Origin: Lachnospiraceae bacterium
Lineage (GTDB): Bacteria > Bacillota > Clostridia > Lachnospirales > Lachnospiraceae
Direction of reading: 5' to 3'
Assembly (NCBI GenBank): GCA_009774245.1
Contig: VSNM01000002.1
Span: 124,001 to 188,000 of the forward strand
DNA: 64,000 bases
In this document: one piece after another, positions 18,685 through 27,526 of the stretch
Position numbering within the stretch: position 1 is the first letter of the stretch
Layout: each line of letters begins with the position of its first letter
Made by a program: the position numbers and the translations under genes
Notes under the pieces: model-generated
What the model saw: only the letters and a program-made list of their open reading frames with translations
Told to the model about the DNA's origin: nothing
Database searches by the model: none

Positions 18685-20092
18685 GCCTTTCCCTTAATTC
18701 CCTCAGTTCCAACAATCCCGCCATATAAAACAACGGCAGATTGTATATCATATATCTGGATATACACTGTATCATCAATGCCGTGGCACAGACATTTCCC
18801 ACGATCGTGAGCAGCACGACCGCCATAAAGGATGCCGCCATACTCTCAGGATTGCGCCTCCACAATACGACTGTCAGTGCCACTGCCGCTATATAAATGC
18901 AGACAGCATACCATGCCAAAACTGTATTTTCATACGCGACCGTCCTGACGAAGCCGAGCGCGATCACATTGATATAATTCAGCACATATCTGCCAAGCAC
19001 CTCTGGCATCAGCTCCGCGGAGAGCGCGGCGGCGACCTCATCGAGCGCGATCATCAGCTCCTGATACGTGTCCGCATAGATTCCCTGTCTCTCACCCACA
19101 TACTCCCTCGCCGCATCCGAAAAATACGTGAAGTTCAGCTCATCGTGACAGGCCTCATGATGCGCTGCCCTGGCAAGGATTCCGGACGGCGCATACTTGT
19201 AATTCATCTGATCTGCGTCCGCCCTGTCATAGATCTCATAAAACAGCGTCCGCATCCCGTCGTCGGCAATCGCCGCTCCGTCCTCCCTGTCGGCGACATA
19301 CAGCACATTTGCAAATGACATCGCTTTTCCCGACGCCGTGTCCACAAACAGTCCCTGCTCACAATAGTTATACACATGGATCACGACGCTTCTTGCCACA
19401 AACGCGATGACGACTGCTGCCAGAATCGCAACGAGCCCCTGCCTGCCGATATTCTCTGCCAGCACAAATGTATCGACGCCCGTCTGCGTCCTTTTTGTCA
19501 CAGCGGCGCCGTTTCTCACCGCCAGCACAAATGCCGCCAGAAACCACACGACAAACAGCACCATCATCTGACCGCGAATCAGGGAGATCAGCCAGAAAAA
19601 CGCGAGCGTGCCAAAGCTTTTTTTTCCAATGGGCTTTCCCGACCACATCATGTCCAGCAGACACACAAAAGCAAGCGGATACAGGGAAAACAATATCCCC
19701 TCTGTCATCAGGGTGTTCGTCAGCACCAGATGCGTGCTCGCAAACACCGGCGTCATGACATGCGGCACCAGCAAAATCCCGGCAAGCAGCAATGAAATTC
19801 CCATATTGAGTCGAAACCTTTTTCGCATGAACGCAAGAACTGCTGTATTTGCCGCCGCCGCGAGGATATTTTGAAACAATATGATCAGCTGGTAGTGATT
19901 TTGCGGGGACAGGAAGCGGCAAAACTGCATCAGCAGCGCATACACCGGTTCCCGCATGATCATCTGGTTTTCATATTGAAAGGTATCTCCCGCGTACACC
20001 GGCTCACCCGTCACATACAGATACCCGAAAAACACGGTGAAGATCAGTAAAAAGATAAAATTTCGTCTGTCAAAACGCCTCAAATTCCCCAA
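18662..20092 (-). CDS. Polytopic membrane protein, GT-C-like, function unknown
   Basis: About 476 residues with roughly ten membrane helices and a long hydrophilic loop between about 240 and 365. The first extracytoplasmic loop holds GEPVYAGDTFQYENQ, an acidic segment where GT-C glycosyltransferases and EpsG-type polymerases keep catalytic residues. The start is probably TTG 20092: it lies two bases after the preceding stop with GGAG 9 bases upstream. It sits between the two genes of the uronic acid pathway, so a polymerase or lipid-sugar-dependent transferase is plausible. No firm family match from the sequence. Confidence 0.75.
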   Translation of the reverse strand: MGNLRRFDRRNFIFLLIFTVFFGYLYVTGEPVYAGDTFQYENQMIMREPVYALLMQFCRFLSPQNHYQLIILFQNILAAAANTAVLAFMRKRFRLNMGISLLLAGILLVPHVMTPVFASTHLVLTNTLMTEGILFSLYPLAFVCLLDMMWSGKPIGKKSFGTLAFFWLISLIRGQMMVLFVVWFLAAFVLAVRNGAAVTKRTQTGVDTFVLAENIGRQGLVAILAAVVIAFVARSVVIHVYNYCEQGLFVDTASGKAMSFANVLYVADREDGAAIADDGMRTLFYEIYDRADADQMNYKYAPSGILARAAHHEACHDELNFTYFSDAAREYVGERQGIYADTYQELMIALDEVAAALSAELMPEVLGRYVLNYINVIALGFVRTVAYENTVLAWYAVCIYIAAVALTVVLWRRNPESMAASFMAVVLLTIVGNVCATALMIQCISRYMIYNLPLFYMAGLLELRELRERHGGQDGI

Positions 20093-20094
20093 TA

Positions 20095-21411
20095 CTATAA
20101 TCTCCAATAAATATAGCCCGCGTCCAGATACGCCTTCTTATCCAAAATCCCCTTTAGGTCCGTCAGTACCTTCGCCTTTCCGGTATTTGCATACAACGCG
20201 TCCAGATCAGCCATGCCAAGCTTTTTATAAGACTCGTGCGCCACCGCGAGAATCACCGCGTCACAGTCCCTGATCTCTTTTAACGGTGTAAACTCGATGC
20301 CGTACAGACGCTTTGCCTCGTCCGCGTCCGCATTGTCGTCCGTCACCTGCGCCATGATGCCGTACTCTTTTAATTCATTATAGATGTCAATGATCTTGGT
20401 ATTTCTGGTGTCGGGGCAGTTCTCCTTGAAGGTAAAGCCAAGAATCGCCACCCTGGCGCTCTTCACCGGGATATCCGCCCTGATCAGGTTCTTGACCAGG
20501 TTCTCCGCCACATACTTGCCCATATCGTCATTGATGCGCCGTCCGGAGAGGATGATCTGGGAGTGATACCCCAGCTGCTCCGCCTTGTAGGTCAGATAAT
20601 ACGGATCGACACCGATGCAGTGCCCGCCGACAAGTCCCGGCTGGAAATTCAGGAAATTCCACTTTGTGCCGGCAGCCGCCAGGACAGACTTCGTGTCAAT
20701 GCCCATCTTATTAAAGATGATCGAGAGCTCGTTCATAAACGCAATGTTGATGTCCCTCTGGCTGTTCTCGATGACCTTTGCAGCCTCAGCCACCTTGATT
20801 GATTCGGCCCTGTACACACCGGCCTCCACCACAAGCTCATACACATGCGCGATCTCATCCAGCGTCTCCGCGTCCATGCCCGACACGATCTTTGTGATCG
20901 TCTCCAGGCGGTGAACCTTATCGCCCGGGTTGATGCGCTCCGGCGAGTAGCCAATCTTGAAATCAACGCCGCACTTTAAGCCGGACTCTTTCTCGAGAAT
21001 CGGCACACAGATCTCCTCCGTGACGCCGGGGTATACCGTCGATTCAAACACGACGATGGAACCCTTCGTAAGATTCTGTCCCAGGATGCGGCTCGCACCC
21101 TCAACAGGCGTCAGATCAGGCGTGTGGTCATCGTTGACCGGCGTCGGAACCGCCACAATGTGAAATCTCGCCTCCCGCAGCCTTGACGCGTCAGCAGTAA
21201 ACTCCACTGTCGTGTTTTTGATCACCTCGTCGCCCACCTCGTTTGTGGGGTCCACGCCCGATTTATATAAATCAATCTTGGCCGCGTTCAGGTCAAACCC
21301 CACGACCTTGACCTTTCTGGCGAACGCGACCGCGATCGGCATTCCCACATAGCCCAGTCCGACAAGCGATATTCTCTCTTTTCCGCTCAAAATGTCCTCA
21401 TATAAGCTCAT
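20095..21411 (-). CDS. UDP-N-acetylhexosamine 6-dehydrogenase (TviB/WbpA type)
   Basis: A 438-residue nucleotide-sugar dehydrogenase that oxidises C6 of a UDP-HexNAc to the uronic acid using two NAD. SLVGLGYVGMPIA is the NAD-binding start, FESTVYPGVTEE the middle motif, and the catalytic Cys lies in GLVGGHCIGVDPYYL. The C-terminal domain has ILGFTFKENCPDTRN. The sequence is of the TviB/WbpA group rather than the Ugd (UDP-glucose) group. ATG 21411 has AAGGAG 8 bases upstream. It works with the epimerase at 17698. Confidence 0.94.
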   Translation of the reverse strand: MSLYEDILSGKERISLVGLGYVGMPIAVAFARKVKVVGFDLNAAKIDLYKSGVDPTNEVGDEVIKNTTVEFTADASRLREARFHIVAVPTPVNDDHTPDLTPVEGASRILGQNLTKGSIVVFESTVYPGVTEEICVPILEKESGLKCGVDFKIGYSPERINPGDKVHRLETITKIVSGMDAETLDEIAHVYELVVEAGVYRAESIKVAEAAKVIENSQRDINIAFMNELSIIFNKMGIDTKSVLAAAGTKWNFLNFQPGLVGGHCIGVDPYYLTYKAEQLGYHSQIILSGRRINDDMGKYVAENLVKNLIRADIPVKSARVAILGFTFKENCPDTRNTKIIDIYNELKEYGIMAQVTDDNADADEAKRLYGIEFTPLKEIRDCDAVILAVAHESYKKLGMADLDALYANTGKAKVLTDLKGILDKKAYLDAGYIYWRL

Positions 21412-21433
21412 CCTCTTCTCTCCTTTTGTCTTT

Positions 21434-22624
21434 TTATTTTTTTATAATCCTGTTTAATTCCGACAGCTCATCCCTGTATGCCTGCAGGACAAGCTTCCTG
21501 TCAAAATGTTGTTCTACCCATGCTCTTGCGCGCCTTCCCATCCGCTCCCTGTCCTCACAGGACAGCGCGAGAATTCGTTCTATGGCGCTGACCAGCGCAT
21601 CCGCGCTCTTTATATCAAAGCCAAAGCCGCTCTCCCCCTCGGAAAAAGTCTCCACGCAGCCGCTGATTTTGCCTGCGAGCACCGGCCTGCCGCAGGCTGC
21701 GGCCTCTAAGAGCACATTGGAAAGCCCTTCATGATAGGACGGGTGTACGATGACATGACTCTGCGCCATGACTTCGGCCACATTGTCGATGTGACCGAAA
21801 TACCGAAGCATGCCGCTGTCCTCAAGCGCCTGAATCAACGGCTCATACTGCGCCCGCGACTCCTCCTCATACTCCCCGACCAGCCAGAACTTCACAGGCG
21901 TCCCCGTCCCGCTGTGCCGCTCTGTCACGATCCGGACCGCTTCCAGATACTCCGCAATCCCTTTGTCCTTCATAATGCGGATCACTGCCAGGAATATGAC
22001 GCCCTCCGTCTCCGACGGATACGTTGAAAAGCGATGTTCCTCCAGATTGACGCCGGAACCGGGCAGCAGCGCGCTGTTGTGCACCGCGACTCCATGACGG
22101 TTCATGAAATCCCTGTTTCCCGTATTCTGGAAAAAAACGCGCCTTGCCTTTTTCATGGAAACCTTATAAAACAGGAGCAGAATCCTGCTGAGCGCTCCCC
22201 CGTTCTCAATGGCAGTGCCCAGTCCTGTCATATTGCACAGATACGGCACGCCCCCAAGCCTGCACGCAAGTCCCCCGTAAAGATTGGGCTTGATCGTGTA
22301 GGTCAGCACGACATCCGGCTGGTATTTTCTCAGGAGTTTCTGATACGTCCGAAACAACTTCAGATCTTTTATGGGATTGTTCCCCCTGCGCTCAAACGGC
22401 GTTTCTATGATACAAATATGGGCGGCACTGTCACGGCACCGCAGGGCCCTGAGCTTGTCCACATTCTCATCGGGCGGCAGGGACACATACACCGTATGCC
22501 CCTCCTCCATAAATGCCAGCAAAAGCTCCTTGCGGAAAAGCCAGAGTCCGTTGGCATAGTTGGTCAATATTAATATTTTCATGCGCTTTTTATTCATATG
22601 TTTCTCATTCATATATTTCTTCAC
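21434..22624 (-). CDS. GT4-family glycosyltransferase (PglA-like)
   Basis: About 390 residues. LILTNYANGLWLFRKELL and HEGLSNVLLEAAACGRP (E-x7-E) are characteristic of the PglA/WbpX-like GT4 group, which adds the second sugar onto a lipid-linked first sugar. Next to the PglC-like phosphoglycosyltransferase, it is likely to act second in the chain. The exact start is uncertain: GTG 22624 overlaps the preceding stop, and three in-frame ATG codons follow within 14 residues, the last at MKILIL. Confidence 0.9.
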   Translation of the reverse strand: MKKYMNEKHMNKKRMKILILTNYANGLWLFRKELLLAFMEEGHTVYVSLPPDENVDKLRALRCRDSAAHICIIETPFERRGNNPIKDLKLFRTYQKLLRKYQPDVVLTYTIKPNLYGGLACRLGGVPYLCNMTGLGTAIENGGALSRILLLFYKVSMKKARRVFFQNTGNRDFMNRHGVAVHNSALLPGSGVNLEEHRFSTYPSETEGVIFLAVIRIMKDKGIAEYLEAVRIVTERHSGTGTPVKFWLVGEYEEESRAQYEPLIQALEDSGMLRYFGHIDNVAEVMAQSHVIVHPSYHEGLSNVLLEAAACGRPVLAGKISGCVETFSEGESGFGFDIKSADALVSAIERILALSCEDRERMGRRARAWVEQHFDRKLVLQAYRDELSELNRIIKK

Positions 22625-23616
22625 AGTGTTGTCATCTTCGACTGTATCTCGCCCAGTTTCCTGATCACCACGCTGTCGTACATCATCATGACAACCTCCT
22701 CGTCATACGCTCCGATATGGTCGCTGTTGGCAGTTTTTTCCTTTACATTATGATAAATAAATGCCGGAAAGTCAACCCCCGCTCCATACGCGTGCAGATA
22801 GGCGCCTCCAAACCGCGGATTGATCTCTGATAAATAGTATCTCCCATCCTGATAAAACAAATCCATGTCCAGCGGGCCGTTAAAGCGAAATGCCCGCAGC
22901 GCGTCCTTCACAAACGCAAACAGTCGCTCATCCTTAAAGGATATCGTCTTGTTCGCCCCGCCGATTGTCGTCGATATCTTTTTCTTCGAAAAAATGGCCA
23001 CCGGCTCGTGACTGATCGTGTCGACATAGATGTCCGCGTCCATATCCTCCCCCGTCATCAGCTCCTGGATAATCAGCGACGCGTCGCTGGCTGTGACTTC
23101 CTCGAGCATCTCATACGTGTCCACGCGCCGGGCGCCGACACTGCCGCTGCCGGTCCGCGGCTTGACAAACACCGGAAAATCAATCCTGCCCGCATCATAT
23201 GCAGCCTGAAACTCCGCAAAGCTTCCATAAGTCTGAATCGTCGGAATTCCCCTGCTGACGAGATATTTTGCCATCTCATACTTGTCAAAGCAGAGCTTAG
23301 CTGTCTCCTGATACGGGGCCAGCACCGTGATGCCAAGCGCCTCAAACGCCTCCCGGTTCTCCGCCAGAATGGCGATCTCCGGATCAATCAGCGTCGTGAC
23401 GGCATCAATGCGCTCCTTTTTGCATATCTCCAGAATCATCGGAATATAGGACGGATCTGTGATCAGGGGTACCTGATAGCTGACATCCGCAAACTCCAGC
23501 GCAGGCGCATACAGGCTGTTGTCCGTCACGACCAGCCTTACCCTGTCGCCAAGCGTTTTTCTGAAATTCTTCAAAAGCTCGCAGCGCCTTCCCACACTGC
23601 AGAATAATAGATTCAT
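22621..23616 (-). CDS. ATP-grasp ligase of unknown substrate
   Basis: A 331-residue ATP-grasp protein of the CarB-like group. It has an N-terminal pre-ATP-grasp fold (FCSVGRRCELLKNFRK), an ATP-binding segment FPVFVKPRTGSGSVGARRV, a metal-binding stretch LDMDLFYQDG and the final EINPRFGGAYLHAYGAG. Such enzymes join a carboxylate to an amine or thiol. It lies between the phosphoglycosyltransferase and PglA-like genes, where related loci keep a PglD acetyltransferase, so it may acylate the 4-amino sugar with an amino or other acid (inference). ATG 23616 has a good GGGAG site and follows the previous gene by three bases. Confidence 0.9.
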   Translation of the reverse strand: MNLLFCSVGRRCELLKNFRKTLGDRVRLVVTDNSLYAPALEFADVSYQVPLITDPSYIPMILEICKKERIDAVTTLIDPEIAILAENREAFEALGITVLAPYQETAKLCFDKYEMAKYLVSRGIPTIQTYGSFAEFQAAYDAGRIDFPVFVKPRTGSGSVGARRVDTYEMLEEVTASDASLIIQELMTGEDMDADIYVDTISHEPVAIFSKKKISTTIGGANKTISFKDERLFAFVKDALRAFRFNGPLDMDLFYQDGRYYLSEINPRFGGAYLHAYGAGVDFPAFIYHNVKEKTANSDHIGAYDEEVVMMMYDSVVIRKLGEIQSKMTTL

Positions 23617-23619
23617 ACC

Positions 23620-24243
23620 TTAATCTCCCTCAGTTTTGTTTTTCGTTCCCGTGAACGCCTCCATCGTGGCGTCTGTCGCGCTGCTGATACCGCTGTGGCG
23701 AAAGACCACCGCAACTGTCTGAAACAATATTTTCAAGTCCATCCAAAAGGAAATATGCCTGACATAATAGACATCATACGCAAAGCGCTGCTCCCACGTG
23801 ATCGCATTTCTGCCGTTCACCTGCGCCCACCCTGTCAGCCCCGGCTTCACATCATGCCGGTGCCGCTGCTCCTCGTTGTAGAGGGGCAGGTATTTTACCA
23901 GCAGGGGGCGCGGCCCGATCAGGCTCATGTCGCCCTTTAAGATATTCCACAGCTCGGGAAGCTCGTCGAGACTCGTCGCCCGCAGCGCCTTCCCGAATTT
24001 TGTCAGACGCACCTCGTCCGGCAGCAGCTCGCCGTCAGCGCCACGCGCATCCGTCATGGAGCGGAATTTGCAGAGCCGGAATACCTTTTCGTGATATCCC
24101 GGCCTGTCCTGATGGAAGATGACCGGCGAGCCGAGCTTTACGCGCACCAGCACTGCGACGATCATAAGAACCGGACTCAGTATCACGAGCGCTGTAAGCG
24201 ATATGACAATATCCAGCAACCGTTTGATATATTTCTGATACAT
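23620..24243 (-). CDS. pglC: Phosphoglycosyltransferase starting glycan synthesis (PglC-like)
   Basis: A 207-residue small monotopic phosphoglycosyltransferase. It has one N-terminal re-entrant helix (KRLLDIVISLTALVILSPV), FHQDRPGYHEKVFRLCKFRSM, the catalytic DE pair in TSLDELPELWN, then MSLIGPRPLL and PGLTGWAQVNGRN. It transfers a sugar 1-phosphate from UDP-sugar to undecaprenyl phosphate, the first membrane step. The short length and motifs match the PglC/WbpL-replacing group using UDP-diNAcBac-like donors. ATG 24243 has AGGGG 9 bases upstream. Confidence 0.93.
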   Translation of the reverse strand: MYQKYIKRLLDIVISLTALVILSPVLMIVAVLVRVKLGSPVIFHQDRPGYHEKVFRLCKFRSMTDARGADGELLPDEVRLTKFGKALRATSLDELPELWNILKGDMSLIGPRPLLVKYLPLYNEEQRHRHDVKPGLTGWAQVNGRNAITWEQRFAYDVYYVRHISFWMDLKILFQTVAVVFRHSGISSATDATMEAFTGTKNKTEGD

Positions 24244-24267
24244 GTACACCAACCCCTGTTATCTAAT

Positions 24268-24341
24268 CAAGTAGGAACCCTACTCGCCGCGCCCCCCATG
24301 CGCCGCCTTAGCGGCATATTTCCTCTGCATGGGGCTGTGCA
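24268..24341. repeat. Double-hairpin intergenic element, copy A1
   Basis: Read on the plus strand: stem 1 (GTAGG/CCTAC, 24271-24283), CGCGCC, an outer arm CCCATGC (24294-24300 region) pairing with GCATGGGG, an inner hairpin GCCGC-cTTA-GCGGC, a linker ATATTTCCTCT, and the end CTGTGCA. Copy A2 follows two bases later. Confidence 0.75.
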
Positions 24342-24343
24342 AT

Positions 24344-24428
24344 CGAGTAGGGAAGAGCCATCTTCCCCTACTCGCGCGCCGGGCGTCCGTCAGCTTGCTG
24401 ACATATTTCATTTGGACACCCGTGTGCA
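24344..24428. repeat. Double-hairpin intergenic element, copy A2
   Basis: Stem 1 CGAGTAGGG/CCCTACTCG with a loop, then CGCGCC, outer arms GGGCGTCC/GGACACCC, inner hairpin GTCAGC-TT-GCTGAC, linker ATATTTCATTT, end GTGTGCA. Compared with A1, both inner stems have different bases but still pair. The last seven codons, including the stop, of the aminotransferase gene at 24408 lie inside this copy. Confidence 0.8.
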
Positions 24429-25565
24429 ATTAAAAAGTCGTCTCACGATGCCAATCACCAGCTCCATGTCCGCGTCCGTGTTCTTGATATCGCTCGGCAG
24501 ACACACGCCGCGGTTGAAGATATCCTCGCTGACACTCATCCCGTCATCATTGTAATTCATAAAATCATACGCTGCAAATACAGGCTGCAGGTGCATCGGC
24601 TTCCAGATGGGGCGTGTCTCGATATTCTCCGCCTCCAGCGCATCCATCACCATATCCGGCGTCACACCGCTGCCCTCCCTGATCGTCATGCAGGACAGCC
24701 AGTTATTTGCCTCTCCCTTTGGATTCAGGGGATTCATGGTGATCGCGTCTATGTCCGCGAACGCTTCCTGATACTTCCTGTAGATCGCCCGCTTTAACCG
24801 CAGATGCTCATCCAGATGCATCAGCTGTCCCCTGCCAATGCCCGCCACGACATTGCTCATCCGGTAATTGTAGCCGATCTTGGAATGCTGGTAATGTCTT
24901 GCCGGGTCCCTGGCCTGCGTCGAGAGCATCCGCGCCTCCTTCACCAGCGCTTCCTCAGCGGAGACAAGCATTCCGCCGCCTGACGTTGTGATAATCTTAT
25001 TTCCATTAAAGGAATATACCCCGATGCGGCCAAAGGTTCCCGTATGCTTTCCATTATAGGTGGAGCCGAGCGACTCCGCCGCGTCCTCCAGGATTGGAAC
25101 ATGGTGGCGCTCACAGATCTGCATGATCTCATCCAGCTTTGCCGGCGTACCGTACAGATGTACGACAACGACTGCCTTGGGATGCGGATATTTTTCGAAC
25201 GCCCGCTCAAGCGCCTTGGGGGACATATTCCAGGTATCCGGCTCCGCGTCGATAAACACCGGCGTTGCCTTCTCATACACGATCGGGTTGCAGCTGGCGG
25301 AAAATGTCAGTGATGACACAAACACCACATCGCCCTCTCCCACTCCTAATAGCTTGAGTCCAAGATGGATGGCCGCCGTTCCGGAGCTTAGGGCAGCCGC
25401 ATAGCCGCAATCTGTATATGCTGCTGTCTCTGTCTCAAAGCTGTTGACATTTGGTCCCAGCGGCGCCACCCAGTTTGTGTCAAACGCCTCCGCCACAAAC
25501 CGCTGCTCGTCCCCGTGCATTGTCGGACTTGATAAATAGATTCTCTTTTTTGCACTGTTTTCCAT
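24408..25565 (-). CDS. DegT/DnrJ-family sugar aminotransferase (PglE-like)
   Basis: A 385-residue PLP-dependent aminotransferase acting on a UDP-4-keto-6-deoxy sugar to give the 4-amino sugar. SGTAAIHLGLKLLGVGEGD is the cofactor phosphate region, ILEDAAESLGSTY holds the PLP-stacking Asp, and the PLP Lys is in SFNGNKIITTSGGG. ATG 25565 has GGAGG close upstream; the longer frame has none. It follows the PglF-like dehydratase, and the pair would make UDP-4-amino-4,6-dideoxy-GlcNAc. The C terminus (CTRVSK) is encoded by the repeat element at 24344-24428, so its final residues probably derive from that insertion. Confidence 0.92.
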   Translation of the reverse strand: MENSAKKRIYLSSPTMHGDEQRFVAEAFDTNWVAPLGPNVNSFETETAAYTDCGYAAALSSGTAAIHLGLKLLGVGEGDVVFVSSLTFSASCNPIVYEKATPVFIDAEPDTWNMSPKALERAFEKYPHPKAVVVVHLYGTPAKLDEIMQICERHHVPILEDAAESLGSTYNGKHTGTFGRIGVYSFNGNKIITTSGGGMLVSAEEALVKEARMLSTQARDPARHYQHSKIGYNYRMSNVVAGIGRGQLMHLDEHLRLKRAIYRKYQEAFADIDAITMNPLNPKGEANNWLSCMTIREGSGVTPDMVMDALEAENIETRPIWKPMHLQPVFAAYDFMNYNDDGMSVSEDIFNRGVCLPSDIKNTDADMELVIGIVRRLFNCTRVSK

Positions 25566-25607
25566 AATATTCCTCCTGCTCTGCAATTACACTACATTTA
25601 TAATACC

Positions 25608-27497
25608 TTACCTACTCTCTGTATCCTGTGATGAGTCTGCATTCTGGGGGGAATACGTCGGCACGATCTCCTGAATCATTTCCCGCACGTCATCGCACTC
25701 ACTCTCAACTGCCTGTTTTAGATGATTGAGTTGTACATAAAAAAGCGTCTCGTCAAACTCGATCGGCTTAGCGACATGTATGAGCTTATTTTCCGTATCC
25801 ATAAGTCCTTCCTCGCTCATCAGTAGCTCCTCATACAGCTTTTCGCCGGGCCTCAGTCCGGTAAATTCGATCTTGATATCCTCATCCACCTTATAGCCGG
25901 AAAGTTGAATCAGATTCTTTGCAAGGTCAAGAATTCTGACAGGCTCTCCCATATCAAGGACAAAGATCTCCCCGCCTCCTCCGGCATAGACTCCCGCCTG
26001 GAGGACCAGCGATACCGCCTCCGGTATCGTCATAAAATAACGGATGATATCCGGATGTGTGACCGTCACGGGCCCCCCCGCCGCGATCTGCTTCCGAAAC
26101 AGGGGAATCACGCTTCCGTTGCTCCCCAGCACGTTTCCAAAACGGACCGCCACAAACTCTGTGTCATAATGGCGGTTGTAGGTCTGTATGATCATCTCGC
26201 AGATTCGCTTGCTCGCGCCCATGATATTCGTGGGATTCACCGCCTTGTCTGTCGAGATCAGTACAAACTTCTTCACGCCATTCTGTACTGCCGCCTGCGC
26301 TGTCTTCCATGTGCCAAAGACGTTGTTCTTGATCGCCTCGTTCGGACTGACCTCCATCAGCGGTACATGCTTGTGTGCGGCTGCGTGGTAGATAATATCC
26401 GGATGGTATTCCTCCATGATGTGGTTGATCCGGTTCGTGTTTCTCACGGAAGCGATCAGCACCACCAGGTCGAGTCCGGGATACCTGTGCTTTAGCTCCT
26501 GCTGAATCTCATAGGCATTGTTCTCATAGATATCGACGATGATCAGTCTCGCCGGCCTGTGCCCTGCGATCTGGCGGCAGAGCTCACTCCCGATCGAACC
26601 GCCTCCACCCGTGACCATGATCGTCTGTCCCTTGACATAGTTTAAGATCGAGTCCAGATCAACCTTGATCGGATCACGCCCCAGCAGGTCCTCGACATCC
26701 ACATTCCGCAGCTTGCTGACATTAACCTCCCCATTCACAAGCTGATAGATGCCCGGCAGTGTCCTGAGCTTGCAGCTCGTCTCCTTGCAGATCTCGACAA
26801 GCGCCTTCATTGTCGCGCGGTTTGCCGACGGAATGGCGATAAAGATCTCGTCGATCCCGTACAGCGCCGCGTACTCCACAATCCTGTCACGCCCGCCGAC
26901 AATCTTGATTCCCTGTATAAATCTGCCCCATTTATGCTCATCGTCATCAATGATGCACTTGATCGTCATCGTGCTGTAGCTGCTGTTCGTGATCTCCTTG
27001 ATCACTGTATTCCCCGCGTCCCCTGCGCCAATGATCATCACGCGCGTACCATTTTTCCTGTTCTGGGCCTTGTGGCGCATACCGCGCATGATACGATACG
27101 AAAATCTGGTGCAGGTCGTGATACCCGTGAGCACCAGCGCGTACGTAAAATAATAGCTCCTCGGAATCGGATACCGCATCAGCTTCATTCCCAGAAAATC
27201 CAGGATCGCACTCAAAATGCAGGCGGCCAGAATGTTCTGCACCTCCGCCGTCCCCGCAAAGGCCCACAGACTGTGATACAGCTTAAAGACGTAAAACACT
27301 GCGAGCGTCATGATCACATTGAAGATCATGAAATCCCACGCGGAGTTCAGATATATCTGTGGAATATCCCGATAATTCAATTCAAAGCGAATCCACAGCG
27401 GAGCGATACTCGCAACACACACGGTCATGATGTCAAGTATCACCAGCACAATTCTTCTCTGTAACAGCTGTGAATTGATACGATTTCTCATTTTCAT
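25608..27497 (-). CDS. pglF: Membrane UDP-GlcNAc 4,6-dehydratase (PglF/CapD/WbpM-like)
   Basis: A 629-residue protein with four N-terminal membrane helices (about 15-130), a first Rossmann domain (VMIIGAGDAGNTV) and a C-terminal SDR dehydratase with TGGGGSIGSELCRQI and the active site STDKAVNPTNIMGASKR. This is the retaining, membrane-bound dehydratase type that makes UDP-4-keto-6-deoxy-GlcNAc. The soluble inverting type is present separately as PseB at 47187. It lies just upstream of the aminotransferase and phosphoglycosyltransferase. The start is ATG 27497 or ATG 27491. Confidence 0.94.
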   Translation of the reverse strand: MKMRNRINSQLLQRRIVLVILDIMTVCVASIAPLWIRFELNYRDIPQIYLNSAWDFMIFNVIMTLAVFYVFKLYHSLWAFAGTAEVQNILAACILSAILDFLGMKLMRYPIPRSYYFTYALVLTGITTCTRFSYRIMRGMRHKAQNRKNGTRVMIIGAGDAGNTVIKEITNSSYSTMTIKCIIDDDEHKWGRFIQGIKIVGGRDRIVEYAALYGIDEIFIAIPSANRATMKALVEICKETSCKLRTLPGIYQLVNGEVNVSKLRNVDVEDLLGRDPIKVDLDSILNYVKGQTIMVTGGGGSIGSELCRQIAGHRPARLIIVDIYENNAYEIQQELKHRYPGLDLVVLIASVRNTNRINHIMEEYHPDIIYHAAAHKHVPLMEVSPNEAIKNNVFGTWKTAQAAVQNGVKKFVLISTDKAVNPTNIMGASKRICEMIIQTYNRHYDTEFVAVRFGNVLGSNGSVIPLFRKQIAAGGPVTVTHPDIIRYFMTIPEAVSLVLQAGVYAGGGGEIFVLDMGEPVRILDLAKNLIQLSGYKVDEDIKIEFTGLRPGEKLYEELLMSEEGLMDTENKLIHVAKPIEFDETLFYVQLNHLKQAVESECDDVREMIQEIVPTYSPQNADSSQDTESR

Positions 27498-27526
27498 AAT
27501 CCTGTTTCTGCCTCCCGGCCTTATAA

